Shown here one piece after another: positions 43,455 through 55,202 of a stretch of 64,000 nucleotides of DNA; position 1 is the first letter of the stretch; each line of letters opens with the position of its first letter. Location of the stretch: contig JAJEKV010000053.1 in the NCBI GenBank assembly GCA_021234155.1, forward strand, positions 406,523 to 470,522, given 5' to 3'. A program made the translations under genes and the position numbers. The notes beneath the pieces are model-generated. The model ran no database searches and was not told the DNA's origin. It saw only the letters and a program-made list of their open reading frames with translations. The DNA is from Isoetes taiwanensis. Its lineage: Eukaryota; Streptophyta; Lycopodiopsida; Isoetales; Isoetaceae.

Positions 43455-45100
43455 TGTCGTCTGCCAAATCGAGGTGAAAATCTGCAAAAAGCATATTAAT
43501 AAGAATATAGCTCGGGGAATCATGCTAGCTTAGCGAAGAAAGCTAGGCAAATATGGAAAAAAGAAGCAAGTAGCCGAGAGATGTGCTACGAGAAGAATTA
43601 CCCATGAGAAGGATATGGGAAGGAATGATATGGCAACAGGGTTGTCGGGAGAAGAGCCCCATAGAAGAAAAAATACCTATGGTGAAAAGGACGTGACAAA
43701 ACAAAGGCTCCAAAGATAAAGGGGTCAAGTCACGAGAATAGAAGGAGAAAGATACTCGAAGACATGGAGAAATAACCATAACAACTCATTGAAACAAGTT
43801 ATGAAGAAAAATCCTATACAAGGCGGGGCATAAAGCTATGGCCAGTGATAAAGAACGAGATGCAAGCAAGGAAGGTAGAATGAGAAAAACTTGAAGAGGC
43901 CAGATAAAGTGGAAAATAAACCATTGAAGAATAATAAAAGGAAAAGAAGAAAGCAAAATTGTTAACAATTGTTAACAAAGGGGCAAGTGACAAACAAAAC
44001 AGAACACTGCCATGGACGGTCGCGACCAAAAGGGCGATTCAGGCAAAGGATTTCCAGGAAAAAAGGGTTGATTGTTCTAAGAATAGTTGCAAGGGAAAAA
44101 GATCTGGATCAAATCGGGTTCAAGAGATCCTGACATCAGAGAAAACTCCAGAAGAACTAGCCGGATCCATCTTGAATCGAATCGGCCAGGGCAGACTTTA
44201 ACAGAGAAGTACAGAGATCGAATTAGAGAAATAATGCAGAAAGGAACTTGGGCATCATCGAAATCATAGATGATCTGTTGAGTTGTTGCTGAAGGCGGCC
44301 GGATTTGATCAAATCGATGAAGGCCATGAAGAAGAAATTTGTTTCAAGGGCCGTTAGGGCTCGATCCTGGAAAAATCAGGCCTGTGTCAGGCCGATTAAG
44401 GGAATCGGGAAATGCCAGGGTTTGCACTGCCGGATAGAAGGTCGCTCAAAATTGAAGGCAGCAGCAACCAAGGGTTAACTATTAAAGAGGGATTTGGAGA
44501 GGCCGGAGTTCCAAGTGAAAGAGATATGGCCGATCTTCTGCTGCAGAATGCGAAACAGAGAAAAGGAGAGAATAAAAATTAAGAAAAACACAAAATAAAG
44601 CTGTTAAAGAAGAAAGAAGTTTAATTACCTCAAAACATGATGGATAGCCGAGTTGGGCAAGACCTATGCCTCCTAATGGATAGGTGCAGGGTTCAATTCC
44701 TTTCTAAGACCTTTTGCCAAAGGATTGAAGAACCACAAAATCGCATCTTTTTTTCGTGATGACGTGGCAAAGATGAGTTGGCATATGAGAGACCAAGGTG
44801 GCAATATTTGGTGACGTGGCGTGACCAGTGGCAAGAATTGATGACATGGCAGGGTGAATGATGCAGTAGTGACGCAGTAGGTGCCATGTTGGCGATCCGC
44901 CTAGGTGGCATACGAAATCCAAGGATGCGATGATGTGGCGATGATGTGGCGAAGGGCTAGTTGGGGTATAAATATGTGAACCACGGTTGGGGTTTTTCCA
45001 ACCAAAGCAAGTGCAATAAAGTTTGATGTTCCGTTCTAGTTCTCTTGGTGGTCTCTTTCACAGTGCTACCTTTTCCTCGGGTTGCGAGCAGGGCTCGACA
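43455..45100. repeat. solo LTR (1646 bp) in the integrase gene
   Basis: The insert begins TGTCGTCTGCC and ends GGCTCGACA, with a perfect 5-bp duplication CCCTA (43450-43454 and 45101-45105). It separates HVSLLEPY from the chromodomain linker. No coding region. It contains a tRNA-like stretch at 44641-44705 and GATGACGTGGC-type repeats (44757-44950). Confidence 0.85.
44641..44705 (+). other. tRNA-like sequence inside the solo LTR
   Basis: An A-box-like TAGCCGAGTTGG (44645-44656), a CCTAT/ATAGG stem and a B-box-like GGTTCAATTCC (44690-44700) are spaced as in a tRNA. The arms do not fold into a full cloverleaf, so it is not a functional tRNA gene. It may be a tRNA-derived remnant. Confidence 0.4.
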
Positions 45101-45399
45101 CCCTATATGGCGAATCCATTTCCAGATCGAGTACCTCCACCTCCACCACCAGTCGAGATTGATGATCATGAGGAGTTCGAGGTTCGAGAGATTCTGGACT
45201 CCAAGTTTCTTCAACGATTGTATTACTTTGTCGATTGGAAGTTTACTTGCCAAGTGATAAGACCTGGGAGCTTGCCGAGAATCTGACTAATGCACCTGAC
45301 AAAATTGCAGAGTTTCACCGACGTTACCCGAACAAGCCAAGTTTGAGTACTTTCGCCCTAGCTCAGAGGACTCGTCATTAGATCATAGGAGCGGGATGG

Positions 45400-45905
45400 T
45401 GTGACGACCATACGGATATTCGTACCATACGAACATTATACTCGTATGTACAAAAGATGGTCGTCACATGGACGCAAAAGAGTAGTTGCACAATATAAGG
45501 TTTGAACTCGCAACCTTCCAATTACGAGTCACACACCCTTGCCAAGTGCACTACCAATATTTGTTACTAATATTCCTTCAAGTGTTCCTCATATGTGGCA
45601 CTACGTCTAGGAGGTTCTAGAATATTTTAGAACCTAAATGCATGCGTGACACTTGGCACGATCTCATCCATTGAAGTAGCGAGATCCTGACCGTTGGCCT
45701 AGATATATAAAAAGGCACCTCCTTCTTGTCGAACCATTCCGGTTCAATGCTAGTCTTGAGCCTTCTAGGCATCTGTCTCGTGTTCCTGCTTGTCTTCGGG
45801 CCATTGTACTCTTGATTCATGTTCGTATATCAGATTCTTTGTTGATCTTGGTGTATTTCTTTCATATTTCTTGCGTATTTTCTGCGTATTTTCTTTGTTC
45901 TCGCA
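45400..45905 (+). repeat. LTR (probable 3' LTR of the chromovirus fragment), right edge uncertain
   Basis: It begins TGTGACGACCAT just after the purine-rich GGAGCGGGATGG. The first 69 bp form an inverted repeat with 12-bp arms (45400-45411 and 45457-45468). A TATATAAAAAGG box near 45703 suits LTR transcription. The right end is not clear; I place it before the LINE-like sequence. Confidence 0.55.
45490..45562 (-). other. tRNA-like sequence inside the LTR
   Basis: Minus strand: A-box-like GGTAGTGCACTTGGC and B-box-like GAGTTCAAACC are spaced as in a tRNA. The possible anticodon loop is CTCGTAA. Acceptor pairing is poor. Likely a decayed tRNA or SINE head rather than an active gene. Confidence 0.35.
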
Positions 45906-45977
45906 TAGGTTCATGACAAATTCCGCTTTGGATGCAGAGCAGGCAGATAACTTCTTCACATACATTATGCATATTTA

Positions 45978-46280
45978 GAGGACCGCCATTGTTACAGCGC
46001 GCAAGGTTGGGGCTCATAGGCCAGACCGACCCCGCCATATCATCGTGCAGTTCAATAGCCCACAGCACAGGCTGTATATCCTTCAGCATGGAAGTCATAT
46101 AAAAGACACCCAGTTTTCAGTTCAGGAGGATCTCTCTCCGCTTCAGCTGACCAGACGAAGCCAGGAGTTGTGTAAGGTGTGAGAGGCTAGGCTACAACGA
46201 AGTGGGCGATTAATGCCAGGAGAGGCTGATTATTATCCAGACCCCGATTGGCCTCAGAACCTATGGTTTGGTTACATTTA
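45978..46280 (+). pseudogene. LINE (L1-like) ORF1 C-terminal fragment
   Basis: The frame reads RPDRPRHIIVQFNSPQHR, then DTQFSVQEDLSPLQLTRRSQ. This is the C-terminal fold typical of L1 ORF1 proteins (RPRPIIVRF..., then VSEDLSPxxxxRR). A stop and frame decay follow. It is a fragment; no ORF2 is attached. A non-coding 3' stretch leads to the (CTAT)n tract. Confidence 0.6.
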
Positions 46281-46433
46281 GCTCATATGCATGTGCTTGG
46301 ACACTTATTATTATTTTTGTTGTATTTTTGTTATGTTTATATTCTTTTTCTTTCGTCACTGTGATCGGGCATATGCCCCGTCCTTTGTATTCGGTCCCAT
46401 AACTCGATTGGGTTTTTGTGGACATTAAAATTT

Positions 46434-46592
<159 letters not shown>

Positions 46593-47289
46593 GGAAAACT
46601 CTCAATGGATATAGTCATAGAGATTCTCCCATTCAACTATTTCAACTAGTTTTGGGCACCTTATCACTATCAAATCATTGAATGTATGTTCTTATACATT
46701 GGGCACCTATTCCACACGTGCACTTCATCTTCAACTTCCCCCAAATCACAAAGTTCACACAGTCAATTTTCTCTTTTCAACGTGGGGCGTTGCCATCTAC
46801 CATGCTCGATCTAAAGTTCATAATTACCCGTTCTAAATCTGCACACCACCACCATGGTTGCCTTTGATTGATTACTATTTGTGTAAATTGCCTGACCTAT
46901 GCTTCCCTCTGGATTTATGATTTCCACCTTGGATAATTTGCTAAGTTTAATTTGGCTTGGCGCTTTTTCGAATCGTTATGTCAAGAGTTTGTAACTTAAA
47001 TGGCGAGACCATGGAACTCATTTTTTTTCAAAAATTTGGATTGACCACATCCATACATCTAACATTTGTAAATGATAGCCACATCAGTAAGACAGTCTCT
47101 AGTTTCTATGATGCTCTATGTAGTGGCCACAAACAAATGCATGCTACACTTCCCTAACTAAGATTACTATATGATCATTTGAATGCTTAAATATGTTGAA
47201 TATAGGCAGACACACAAATGGATTTGGTAGGGTGGATCTCACCGAAAACCCTATTGTAGGTAATGGAAACTAACCTTGATTTGAGTTGG
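46593..47289. other. no recognised gene
   Basis: AT-rich unique sequence. Short open frames at 46682-46867 and 46957-47157 resemble nothing I know. Confidence 0.35.
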
Positions 47290-48672
47290 TGTGACGTTCC
47301 AGCATAACATATGGTCCGAATACGTATATTATACTGCCACGTCACGTGTACATGTCACTATGACAAGTACTTCAAAGCCGTAAAGAGTTGCACCTATAGG
47401 GGGCAACCTCGTATGTTGCACATGTATATTAAACATATGCCCCCTTTGCCAAATGGCAAAGCCCCATTGGTCCCTTCTAACCTAAATCTAAAAGTTCATG
47501 TAAAAGGAACAAAAGGGGAAACCCTCTTTCCAGTTTCGCATTTTGGCTTCCTTGGGCTATTCCGGCCAAACCAAGCTGCTAGTCCGCATTGCTAGGCGCT
47601 GCCGAGCCATATTTGCAGAACAGATCTTCCAGGAGCAGCTGCATTCAGCTCGAACGACGGCATGGACGCGATTCGAGGAGAAGGAGCAAGCCAAGGATTA
47701 GGTAACCTGTGATTCTGTTGTGCAAAGCCGACTTTTAATGCAGCAATGAGTTGAGATAGTATGGTAGATCAGTTTCAGCAGCCTTATAGATCCTAATATC
47801 ACTAGCCTTAACGAATGAACCTAACCATGAATGTTTAGGTAGATAGATTAGATATTATTCAGTATCTCAACTCTTTTATGACGTTGTTCCATTCTATGCT
47901 CTCCTGTGTATGTGGGAAGGGGGTAGAGGCCTGAAACCTTCAGTAGCGGATGATTCTAGATAACCTCATTAATTTCCAATTAATGCGGCCCATGTACAAG
48001 AGCTTGCCTGTTGTGAGTGGCGGGGCTAGACCAGTGGAATAAGGGGACTTGTCCTATCATTGACTGATCCCTCTGGTGTGTAAAGCCTACAGGGATCTTA
48101 GAGGGCTAGGCTTAATGGTTTGCCATTGCGTATAGGCAAGGCATGAGCTCGACACCTCTTGGGTGATGCGTCACCTTCAATGAGGTTCAAGTCGAATACG
48201 GGCAGTGGCCCTCTAGCCGCGTGTGATGGCCATGCATGCCTCTGGAGGGGGTGATCCTCCTCCTGCCTCATCGGGACTGGGGAGATGCAACCCAACAGTA
48301 GCCCCTTTGGCTACGTGTTTTGAGCCCCTACCGGTCCAGTCCTAGACTCTTCAACCTACTCGCAAAGTGTGGGGGGGGGGAGGATGGAGCGAGCTACCCA
48401 ACAGCCATGTTCCTATGCCAGCCCAATCCACTCTTATGAACTCTGTTTGCAATGACTTCTGGAGACCCAAGCCGTCAGTCCATACCCTGGAGTCTGAGCC
48501 TTGGGTAGGATCTCCCACATGTGGTGATGATATTGTTGATGTGTTTATACATGTATGCAATGGTATAGCCATCCTTCGAGATGACTATGTTTACATTTGA
48601 TGTCATGTGCTTATGTTTACTCAAGCTTTCGCAGGTAGGACGGTCCCCGAGGGAAGATGGGACAAATGACCC
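47290..48672 (+). repeat. relict LTR related to the 5306-19150 chromovirus LTR
   Basis: It starts TGTGACGTTCC, the same as the minus-strand start of the chromovirus LTR, and has the U3 hairpin (47291-47297 against 47339-47345). Interior blocks match in order: a GGGGGTAGAGGCCT-like block (47928), CGGCCCATGTACAAGAGCTT (about 47985) and GGGCTAGGCTTAATGG (48103). It ends near GGGACAAATGACC. No target duplication was found. A G10 run lies at about 48370. Confidence 0.6.
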
Positions 48673-50975
48673 ATCCATTCTTCCTCACCGATCCCTTGCT
48701 AAAGGATTAATGTCAGGTGGATGGCCTCTGTAAATTGGCTGCTATGGGGGATGAACTCCCCTCCAATATGATGAGAGCTTGGGACAGTGAAGAGCAGATT
48801 CGTGCTAGATGATGAAGAACAAATTCGGGGTGCAAATTTCAAATCGAATCAAAACAAGTTGTCATAACCCTAGAAATATAAAATTGTTCCGTGTTTTAAA
48901 TGGCCACCACAACAAGTTGCTAGTGCATATATTATTTTGGAATGGCATGCTTTAGGGGTTTGAAGGTCTGCCAAATATCAAATTGGGCACTTACGGAGTG
49001 AATTTAATAAGTTGGCATTTTACAACCACCCTTTGGTCATGGTGAGAATGCATCCTACTCCGGCATAGCCGGCTATTATACGATACATGTGAATGTGTTG
49101 CCACCCATCGGGGCAGCTAAAAAACATCCTGGTTACCAAATGATAGAAAAGGACAAATCATGTTGAAATGTTCGAGAAAATCTCAAGAAAAAAATCAGGT
49201 TTGGTTGATCTTCAAAACAAAACTAAATGACTAATATAGGGTGCTCAAATCCATCACTGAACATCATTTATATTTCTGCTTGCTTGTCCGTGTAAACGAA
49301 ACCTCTGTTGTGATTGATGCCTCTAAATTTCTCAAAAGCAGAAACCCTAAATCATAGCATCTCTTTCATGGCTATGGTGGGTGTAGGCTTAATTCTTCTC
49401 AAATTGCTGCTCATAATCTTAGCCTTCAGAGTAGTTTAATAAGTGCTTGAGAGAGATTCAACGTATTGTATGATCTAATAGCAAATTAATTCTGCATCCT
49501 TGAGAGTTTCGTTTTCTCATTTCTTTTCCCAAGCTTCATTAAAATTGCAGCATAACATCCACTCATTTTGCGGCTCATTTGTTTGTTATGTAAGTTGTAA
49601 TATTATACACGTGTCAGATTCAACATAACTATGTGTATTTATACAATGCTAGAATAGACATGCAATATATTTTTAGCATATTTTTGGCATGCCATCCCAA
49701 CCAAGCCTACAACCTTTCTTGCAATTCTAGGCTATGGCATAGTCTTTCACCCTTATACATTTCTGTTTTTGACATCGGGGCTGAAAATTAGAAATTGGAG
49801 ATGGAGAAGGACATCATCAAGGCATTCGTCTAAAAATTTCTTCTTCGAGATACTTGGGTTCATGGATTTCTTGCATAGTTACATTACTAATATATTTCCT
49901 CATTATTTTAGGCCACTAATTCCTTCCACATTTTTTGTTTTGAAGGATGTATAACTTATGTTAAAAACTCAAAAAAGATACACCAAAGTATCTTATATTA
50001 TAATGTTTTAGTGCAAGTAATGGACCACGCCCTAATTTGAACGGTCCATTGATCTACTCAACGGTGCAGATGATACATTAAAAGCCTTTTTTAGCTCAAA
50101 AAAAGGCCCTAATTTGAACCATCCAGATTGATTTACCCAACAGTGCAGATTATGCCACGTTAAAAGCCCTTTTTAGCTCTAAAAAAAGCAAAAAAAGAAA
50201 GGGGTTTGGACGTAGTCGGGTTCGGGTGCTGCTTTGCTTCATTGCTTAATATTGTCATTGCTATTGCTATGGAATAACAATGTTTTTGGCCGAACGACGA
50301 GTAGATGACTGGATCGTGCACTGAAGATTTCATCAGTCTCTTCATCTATTTTTTGAACGGATACAGAGCAATTTCCAAGAACGGGATGAATGCCTACAGG
50401 TTCTATCAGTTCTTTTCCTTTCATCCAAGCACGAGTTTCCAGAGCATATTTATGTCGTGTATTGGTTGAATAGAACAGATGCGGCAAGTCTACCTACTTC
50501 AGAGCATCCTATCAATCCAATCTTGAATCCTGTTTAACAGAATGCATATGTAAGCCCTATTAATTCATCTGTTTGCAGGTGCATGATTGCTCTTGCGTTT
50601 TTCAATTCAACAGGCAATTTCCTCGGTCCCTGAAGATGTTTTCAAGCAAGAACTTGCTCACATACACAAGGCGCATTGAAAGAAAGTGCTCTAAACATTG
50701 AAGGCATTGGAATGAAAATCTTTATTCCTTCAATTGGCTCAAGATAAGGTTGAACAGATGGAACATGCATATAGCAGTTGCAGTAGCTCAGTTAAGTTTC
50801 TAACCACTAATCCAAGTTTTATTTTACTGCTGTTGTTTATTTAAGCATTATTACTTTAAATACTGAAATCCGTGATAAGAATGGATGCTTCAGATATAAA
50901 AGAGATAAACGAAGAAAAAAAGATGAAAAGAACTTGAAGTACTCAAAAGCACTAAAGTTATTTGTAGGTTGTTGG
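48673..50975. other. no recognised gene; one tandem duplication
   Basis: Unique AT-rich DNA. At 50029-50185 a roughly 78-bp unit (CCCTAATTTGAAC, GGTGCAGAT, TTAAAAGCC, TTTTTAGCTC) is duplicated. I see no coding signal that I trust. Confidence 0.35.
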
Positions 50976-51169
50976 ATGGCCAGAAGCTATGTTCGACAGA
51001 AGAGCATCAGTTCAGAATCCCATTGTCTTTATGTTGAGCAGAAGACGCAATGCCAACAACATGCAAGAATTTTATTTGATCAAATTCAGGCTTTCATTCA
51101 AGCTTTCAATTAAAGTCTTTCGATTTTTTATGCTCATATGCAGGAAAGTTAATTTTTTATGCTCTGATG

Positions 51170-52216
51170 CAGGAAAGTTAATGGCTATGGCGAGATTCTG
51201 CTGGGACCATAACAAGTTATGGGTTTTGTTGTTATTCGGCACCATTTCATCGCCACGTCCAATGCGTTCATGGAGCTTCTTGAGTAAGAAAAGGTATCAA
51301 GCATGGTTATTGGGGTTTCAAATTATTTTTTCTTACATGGAGGCCAAGACTGCAACTCTGAATGTGTCTATGATTCTTGAGAGTATTCTAGGAGTGAAAG
51401 TGATTTACAGAACTAAGGAGCTCGAGGAAAAGCAGACTAAGACTAGAATATGGAATGGAACTTGGCTGTCAAGCTTTTTTTTTTTCAGGCCATGCAATTA
51501 TGAGTTATTTGTTAGGCAATCCCTTAACATGGAAATGGCAATAGTCATGGCTAGGGATAGATGTATGAATTAGATTATTCATCTTGACATAGATGAACTT
51601 CTTCTGCATCCTGTAGGAGGAGCTGTTGAATATTCTCTGAGAAGATTGCTGCGGATATTTCTTTTGATATTGATATGGTGGTTTTCCCCAACTATGAAAG
51701 AGCAATTGAGAGAGATGATACTACTGATCCTTTCACTCAAGTTACAATGCTTGGAAGACATACACTGGGCTATACAGAGATGTTACTTGAGGTAAATCCA
51801 ATTACTTCTTGACATATAGGAATGGTAAAGCTGCTGCAAGGGTTCAGAAACACCTCCATCCTAAAGGTGCCCATAGATGGCATAATTATACCCAGACTCC
51901 AAGGGAGATTAAGCTGGATGAAGCACCGCGTTATCTTTTATTTATTCTAATTTCAGATCTGACATCTCGAAGAGATCGTTGTGGATGTAAGCCTACAAAG
52001 AGGATCCTGAAAGATGTTTCATGGTTAAATTTGACCATGCTGCAGCTGCATTATCATTGCTTAGAAATGCTTAAATGGTACGGAGAACATGCTGTTTGGA
52101 CCGACAAAGATTTGAATATCAAGCTACTGAGAAAGGGACTCTTGACCAAGGGACTCTTGACCGCATATATACTCCATAGGTTATTGTTTAGGGTGGCAGC
52201 ACAAGCACATTGGTGA
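51170..52216 (+). pseudogene. glycosyltransferase family 92 (DUF23) pseudogene
   Basis: These plant enzymes are Golgi-type transferases with a DxD metal motif. In shifting frames I read [18 protein letters not shown], a further part with [18 protein letters not shown], then [19 protein letters not shown] stop follows, then HLDIDELLLHPVGGAVEYSL, which carries the DxD-type DID. After a frame change come [65 protein letters not shown] and [17 protein letters not shown]. The order fits the C-terminal two thirds of plant GT92 proteins. Several stops and frameshifts show it is dead. A short duplication of TGCAGGAAAGTTAAT precedes it (51141-51183). Confidence 0.68.
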
Positions 52217-52225
52217 CAAGTAAAC

Positions 52226-52354
52226 GGCCACTTACATGGTAAATTGTTTTTTAATGTGCTACATATTAGCAAAACCCATGATTGTATTTTGAAGGCCACT
52301 TACATGGCAAATTGCTTTTCAACATGTTAGCAAAATCCATGATTGTAGTTTGAA
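52226..52354 (+). repeat. tandem duplication, unit about 65 bp
   Basis: GGCCACTTACATGGYAAATTG to CATGATTGTATTTTGAA occurs twice in a row, with substitutions. Confidence 0.75.
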
Positions 52355-52562
52355 AGCCACCGTGAACTACAATTACAACTACATTGATGAATCACAAACA
52401 CATGAATGCTTTACTACTACCTAATTACTATTATTTTTTATTTTAAAATTGTACCTCACCATCTCATTTATGAGACAAAAACAATTCGTCAAAGAGCAAT
52501 AGTATAACAAAGGTCTTCTTGAACTTTATGAGCATGCATTACCTAAGCATTGTCAGTGCATA

Positions 52563-52930
52563 CACATGTATATCGTGATAAACTCCTCTTTCCAACCAAA
52601 CCATACAAACACAAGCACAAACCCTCATAGCTCCTACAAGCACAAGCATTGTTAGTGCATACACGTGTACGTCGTGATAAACTCCTCTTCCATCCAAACC
52701 CTACAAACACAAGCGAAAACCCTCATAGCTCCTACAAGCACAAAGCCCCTAGCTTCCATCCAAACCCTACAAACACAAGCGAAAACCATCATAGCTCCTA
52801 CAAGCACAAAGCCCCTAGCGCACAAATCCTCACAAACCACCAATGTTGTATGTGGTTTGCTTTATATCATGTATATTCCTCATAGCCCCTACAAACACAA
52901 AGCCCTAGCACACAAATCCCTCATAGCCCA
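52563..52930 (+). repeat. minisatellite with CCTACAAACACAAGC units
   Basis: Imperfect units of about 60-70 bp containing TCCATCCAAACCCTACAAAC, CTCATAGCTCCTACAAGCAC and AAAGCCCCTAGC. The open frames across it are products of the repeat. Confidence 0.8.
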
Positions 52931-53358
52931 CCAATATTCTCCTGCTTTATATTACGTACATTATTTGTTCATTAAGAGGTTCCCAACATTGGCCAAGCAA
53001 TGTTGGGCTTGGTATCATGAAGCATAACCCAAACTTAAAGATTATCAACAATTGACTATCAACCCTGGGCATTATTGCTATACCATAAGAATAATTAAAA
53101 ATTGACGTGAAATAAAAAGACGCCCTTAGTGGTTGATATATGTAATTATTTCCTCAGTATTGAATGTAGACAACATTAGGGCAAAGGCATTGGCAAATGT
53201 CAATATATAAATCAAAAGTCAATACTGAAACACAACCTATACCTCAACATGCAACTGCTATCCCCAATATGGTCATGCCGCATCTTACACTGCTAGGTTT
53301 AAGGTTTGAGTTTGCTTTTCTCATTGCGGCCAAAACAGTTAGAGGTTTCCAATTTATA

Positions 53359-53429
53359 CCCAGCAACGCTGGGCACCATTACTAGTAATCCTATTAATTT
53401 TACTAGTTAAGGTGCCCAGCGTTGCTGGG
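53359..53429. repeat. compound palindrome (foldback mini element)
   Basis: Perfect 19-bp arms CCCAGCAACGCTGGGCACC (53359-53377) and its reverse complement (53411-53429). Each arm is itself a hairpin (CCCAGC, AAC, GCTGGG), and ACTAGT pairs lie further in. Confidence 0.8.
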
Positions 53430-53848
53430 CACAGGTTGGAACTGGCAATGTTGGAGACCTAGAAATAATAAGGTTTGTTGGAACTGGTAATGTTGGTGTC
53501 CTGGCATTTGTATTGTAGGATTGCTATGTCATTGTTATGGCGTAGAATTTGCTAAAGAATTTGGTTTTAGCAACTTCTTGGGTATCGATTATTTTAAATG
53601 TTTTATCTTGTGACATCCATTGTGTACAATTGAATACATCCAAATGGTGTTTAGATTATTGAAGTACATAAGTGTCAATAGAAGAGTAGTTGTTGGGAAT
53701 AAGTTAAATCAAATCAATGGCATAGCATTCATGGCACCTCACACATTTCCAACTATATACAAAAAATTATAGGCCTATCACTATGTAGCATTTGTTTCAA
53801 GCTCCAATTTATAATGCACATGTATTGCTATCATGAGATTGATTTTTG

Positions 53849-54871
53849 TACAAACATGAGATTGAAGGAAATAATAAATTCAAGAACGAATGACTGCCAA
53901 TATTCATCTCCATGAGGAATTGTGGGGCAGTTTGCATTAGAAGACCGTCGATCAAGTCATTATGTCCAGCAGTTTCCTGCATTTTCTTCCTGTTGTTTTT
54001 TATTTCGAACTCAGTATGTTTTCGGTCCAGATCTTCAACATCAACAACTCTCCTTGTAGTTATTCTTGTGCAAAGCCTCTAAAAAGCGGGGATGGCTCCG
54101 GCATTAATAGTAAGATATTGCACAAATGTAGGAGCTTGGCAGAGAGAAAGGGGTGGATGCTTTGTCAGAAACAACCCCCGATTCAAAATCGGATGGAACA
54201 AAATAAGCTCCATTTAGGAACAATTCCCCCTCGATCTCGGGTTCGGTTCTTCCATATGCCTTCATTTTATATATTCTCGTTTTGTGACCTGCATATGCAT
54301 CAAAATTTTGATCAGAGAAGAGGCAGAAAGAAAGCTATTAACATGTATAGGTAGAGTGCCTACTTCTTTTGCATCTACATTTACTGGGGCCAAGAACCGA
54401 TTTACTTCCAACAAACTACAATTAATAAAAGCAAGCACTACAGAGAGTGTGCAAAGAGTGTACCAAGAAACAAAAGCAAAGATGCCAAGAAGGAACGACA
54501 TCATATGTGGGTCAAATTACCAATAATGCCAAACTATCTTTCTCTTCCTTTCCCAAAGGTTTTGCCTCCCTAGAAAGCATGGCTAATCAATGCGATTAAC
54601 CTTTTTTTCACGTTTTGAAGAGCATGAGCTTTTTTCGGTCTAAGGGAAATGACTTTGGATGTGACGTGAAAAAAATATCTTCGCTTCATTTAAATTCATC
54701 CGTTTCTAAAGGTCTACCACAATACAAAATTGAGGCATGCATAAGGGCCATAAGAACTTACAAAGACGGGTATCATTTGCAAACAAACTGTGACTACAAA
54801 CATGAGATTGAAGGAAATAATAAAATTAGAGAACTAATGATCGCCAATATTCATCTCCATGAGGAATTGTG
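53849..54871 (+). repeat. 75-bp direct repeat, copies 948 bp apart
   Basis: A block starting CAAACATGAGATTGAAGGAA and ending CATGAGGAATTGTG occurs at 53849-53924 and 54797-54871 with a few changes. The sequence between has no recognised gene, although small open frames lie at 53962-54354 and 54615-54872. Confidence 0.75.
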
Positions 54872-55022
54872 ACGCCACCATGTAAACTGGGTGGAATATT
54901 CCTTTCAATGCCAATCCCCCGCATTTATTGATACCAGGAGTTGTGATCCAACATAGAATGGAACCTTAAATGGGAAGCATGTAAAACCATTGTATTAGGA
55001 ACAAATAATAAAGAACAAATAT

Positions 55023-55202
55023 CGTTGTTTCAAATGTAATACAAACCATGCACATCTTGATAAGAATAAGAACCATGCATCTTGATAAGACCAAAGAAAA
55101 NNNNNNNNNNNNNNNNNNNNNNTGGGTGGTACTCGAACAAAATGTAATACAAACCATATATCTTGATAAGAATAAGAACCATGCATCTTGATAAGACCAA
55201 TA
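55023..55202 (+). repeat. tandem repeat around an assembly gap
   Basis: AATACAAACCATGCACATCT / TTGATAAGAATAAGAACCAT / GCATCTTGATAAGACCAA occurs on both sides of the gap at 55101-55122. The unit is about 100 bp. Confidence 0.75.
55101..55122. other. assembly gap (22 N)
   Basis: Twenty-two Ns within a repeat; the true length may differ. Confidence 0.99.

Larger units (their letters stand above)
42606..45377 (+). pseudogene. chromovirus integrase-chromodomain fragment, split by a solo LTR
   Basis: It starts in the integrase N-terminal part ([10 protein letters not shown]), with a one-base frame change near 42690. The core continues with [21 protein letters not shown] and TNGQVERTNQ (D, D, E all present). 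A single in-frame TAG interrupts at 43105-43107. After it come LRMLQDDLQHHLLQ, DYRRLGPYRIIERVG and HPNFHVSLLEPY. The 1646-bp LTR insert follows, then NPFPDRVPPPPPPVEIDDH and a chromodomain (EVREILDSKFLQRLYYFVDW, then WELAENLTNAPDKIAEFH in another frame). It ends near 45377 and a purine-rich stretch leads into the LTR at 45400. Gag, protease and RT are missing. Confidence 0.82.

Noticed and set aside
44641-44705. Functional tRNA gene
   Set aside because: Boxes are present but acceptor and anticodon arms do not form a proper cloverleaf.
52563-52930. Frames across the CCTACAAACACAAGC repeats as a repeat protein
   Set aside because: Frames are open on both strands and follow the minisatellite unit; no start, context or known family.
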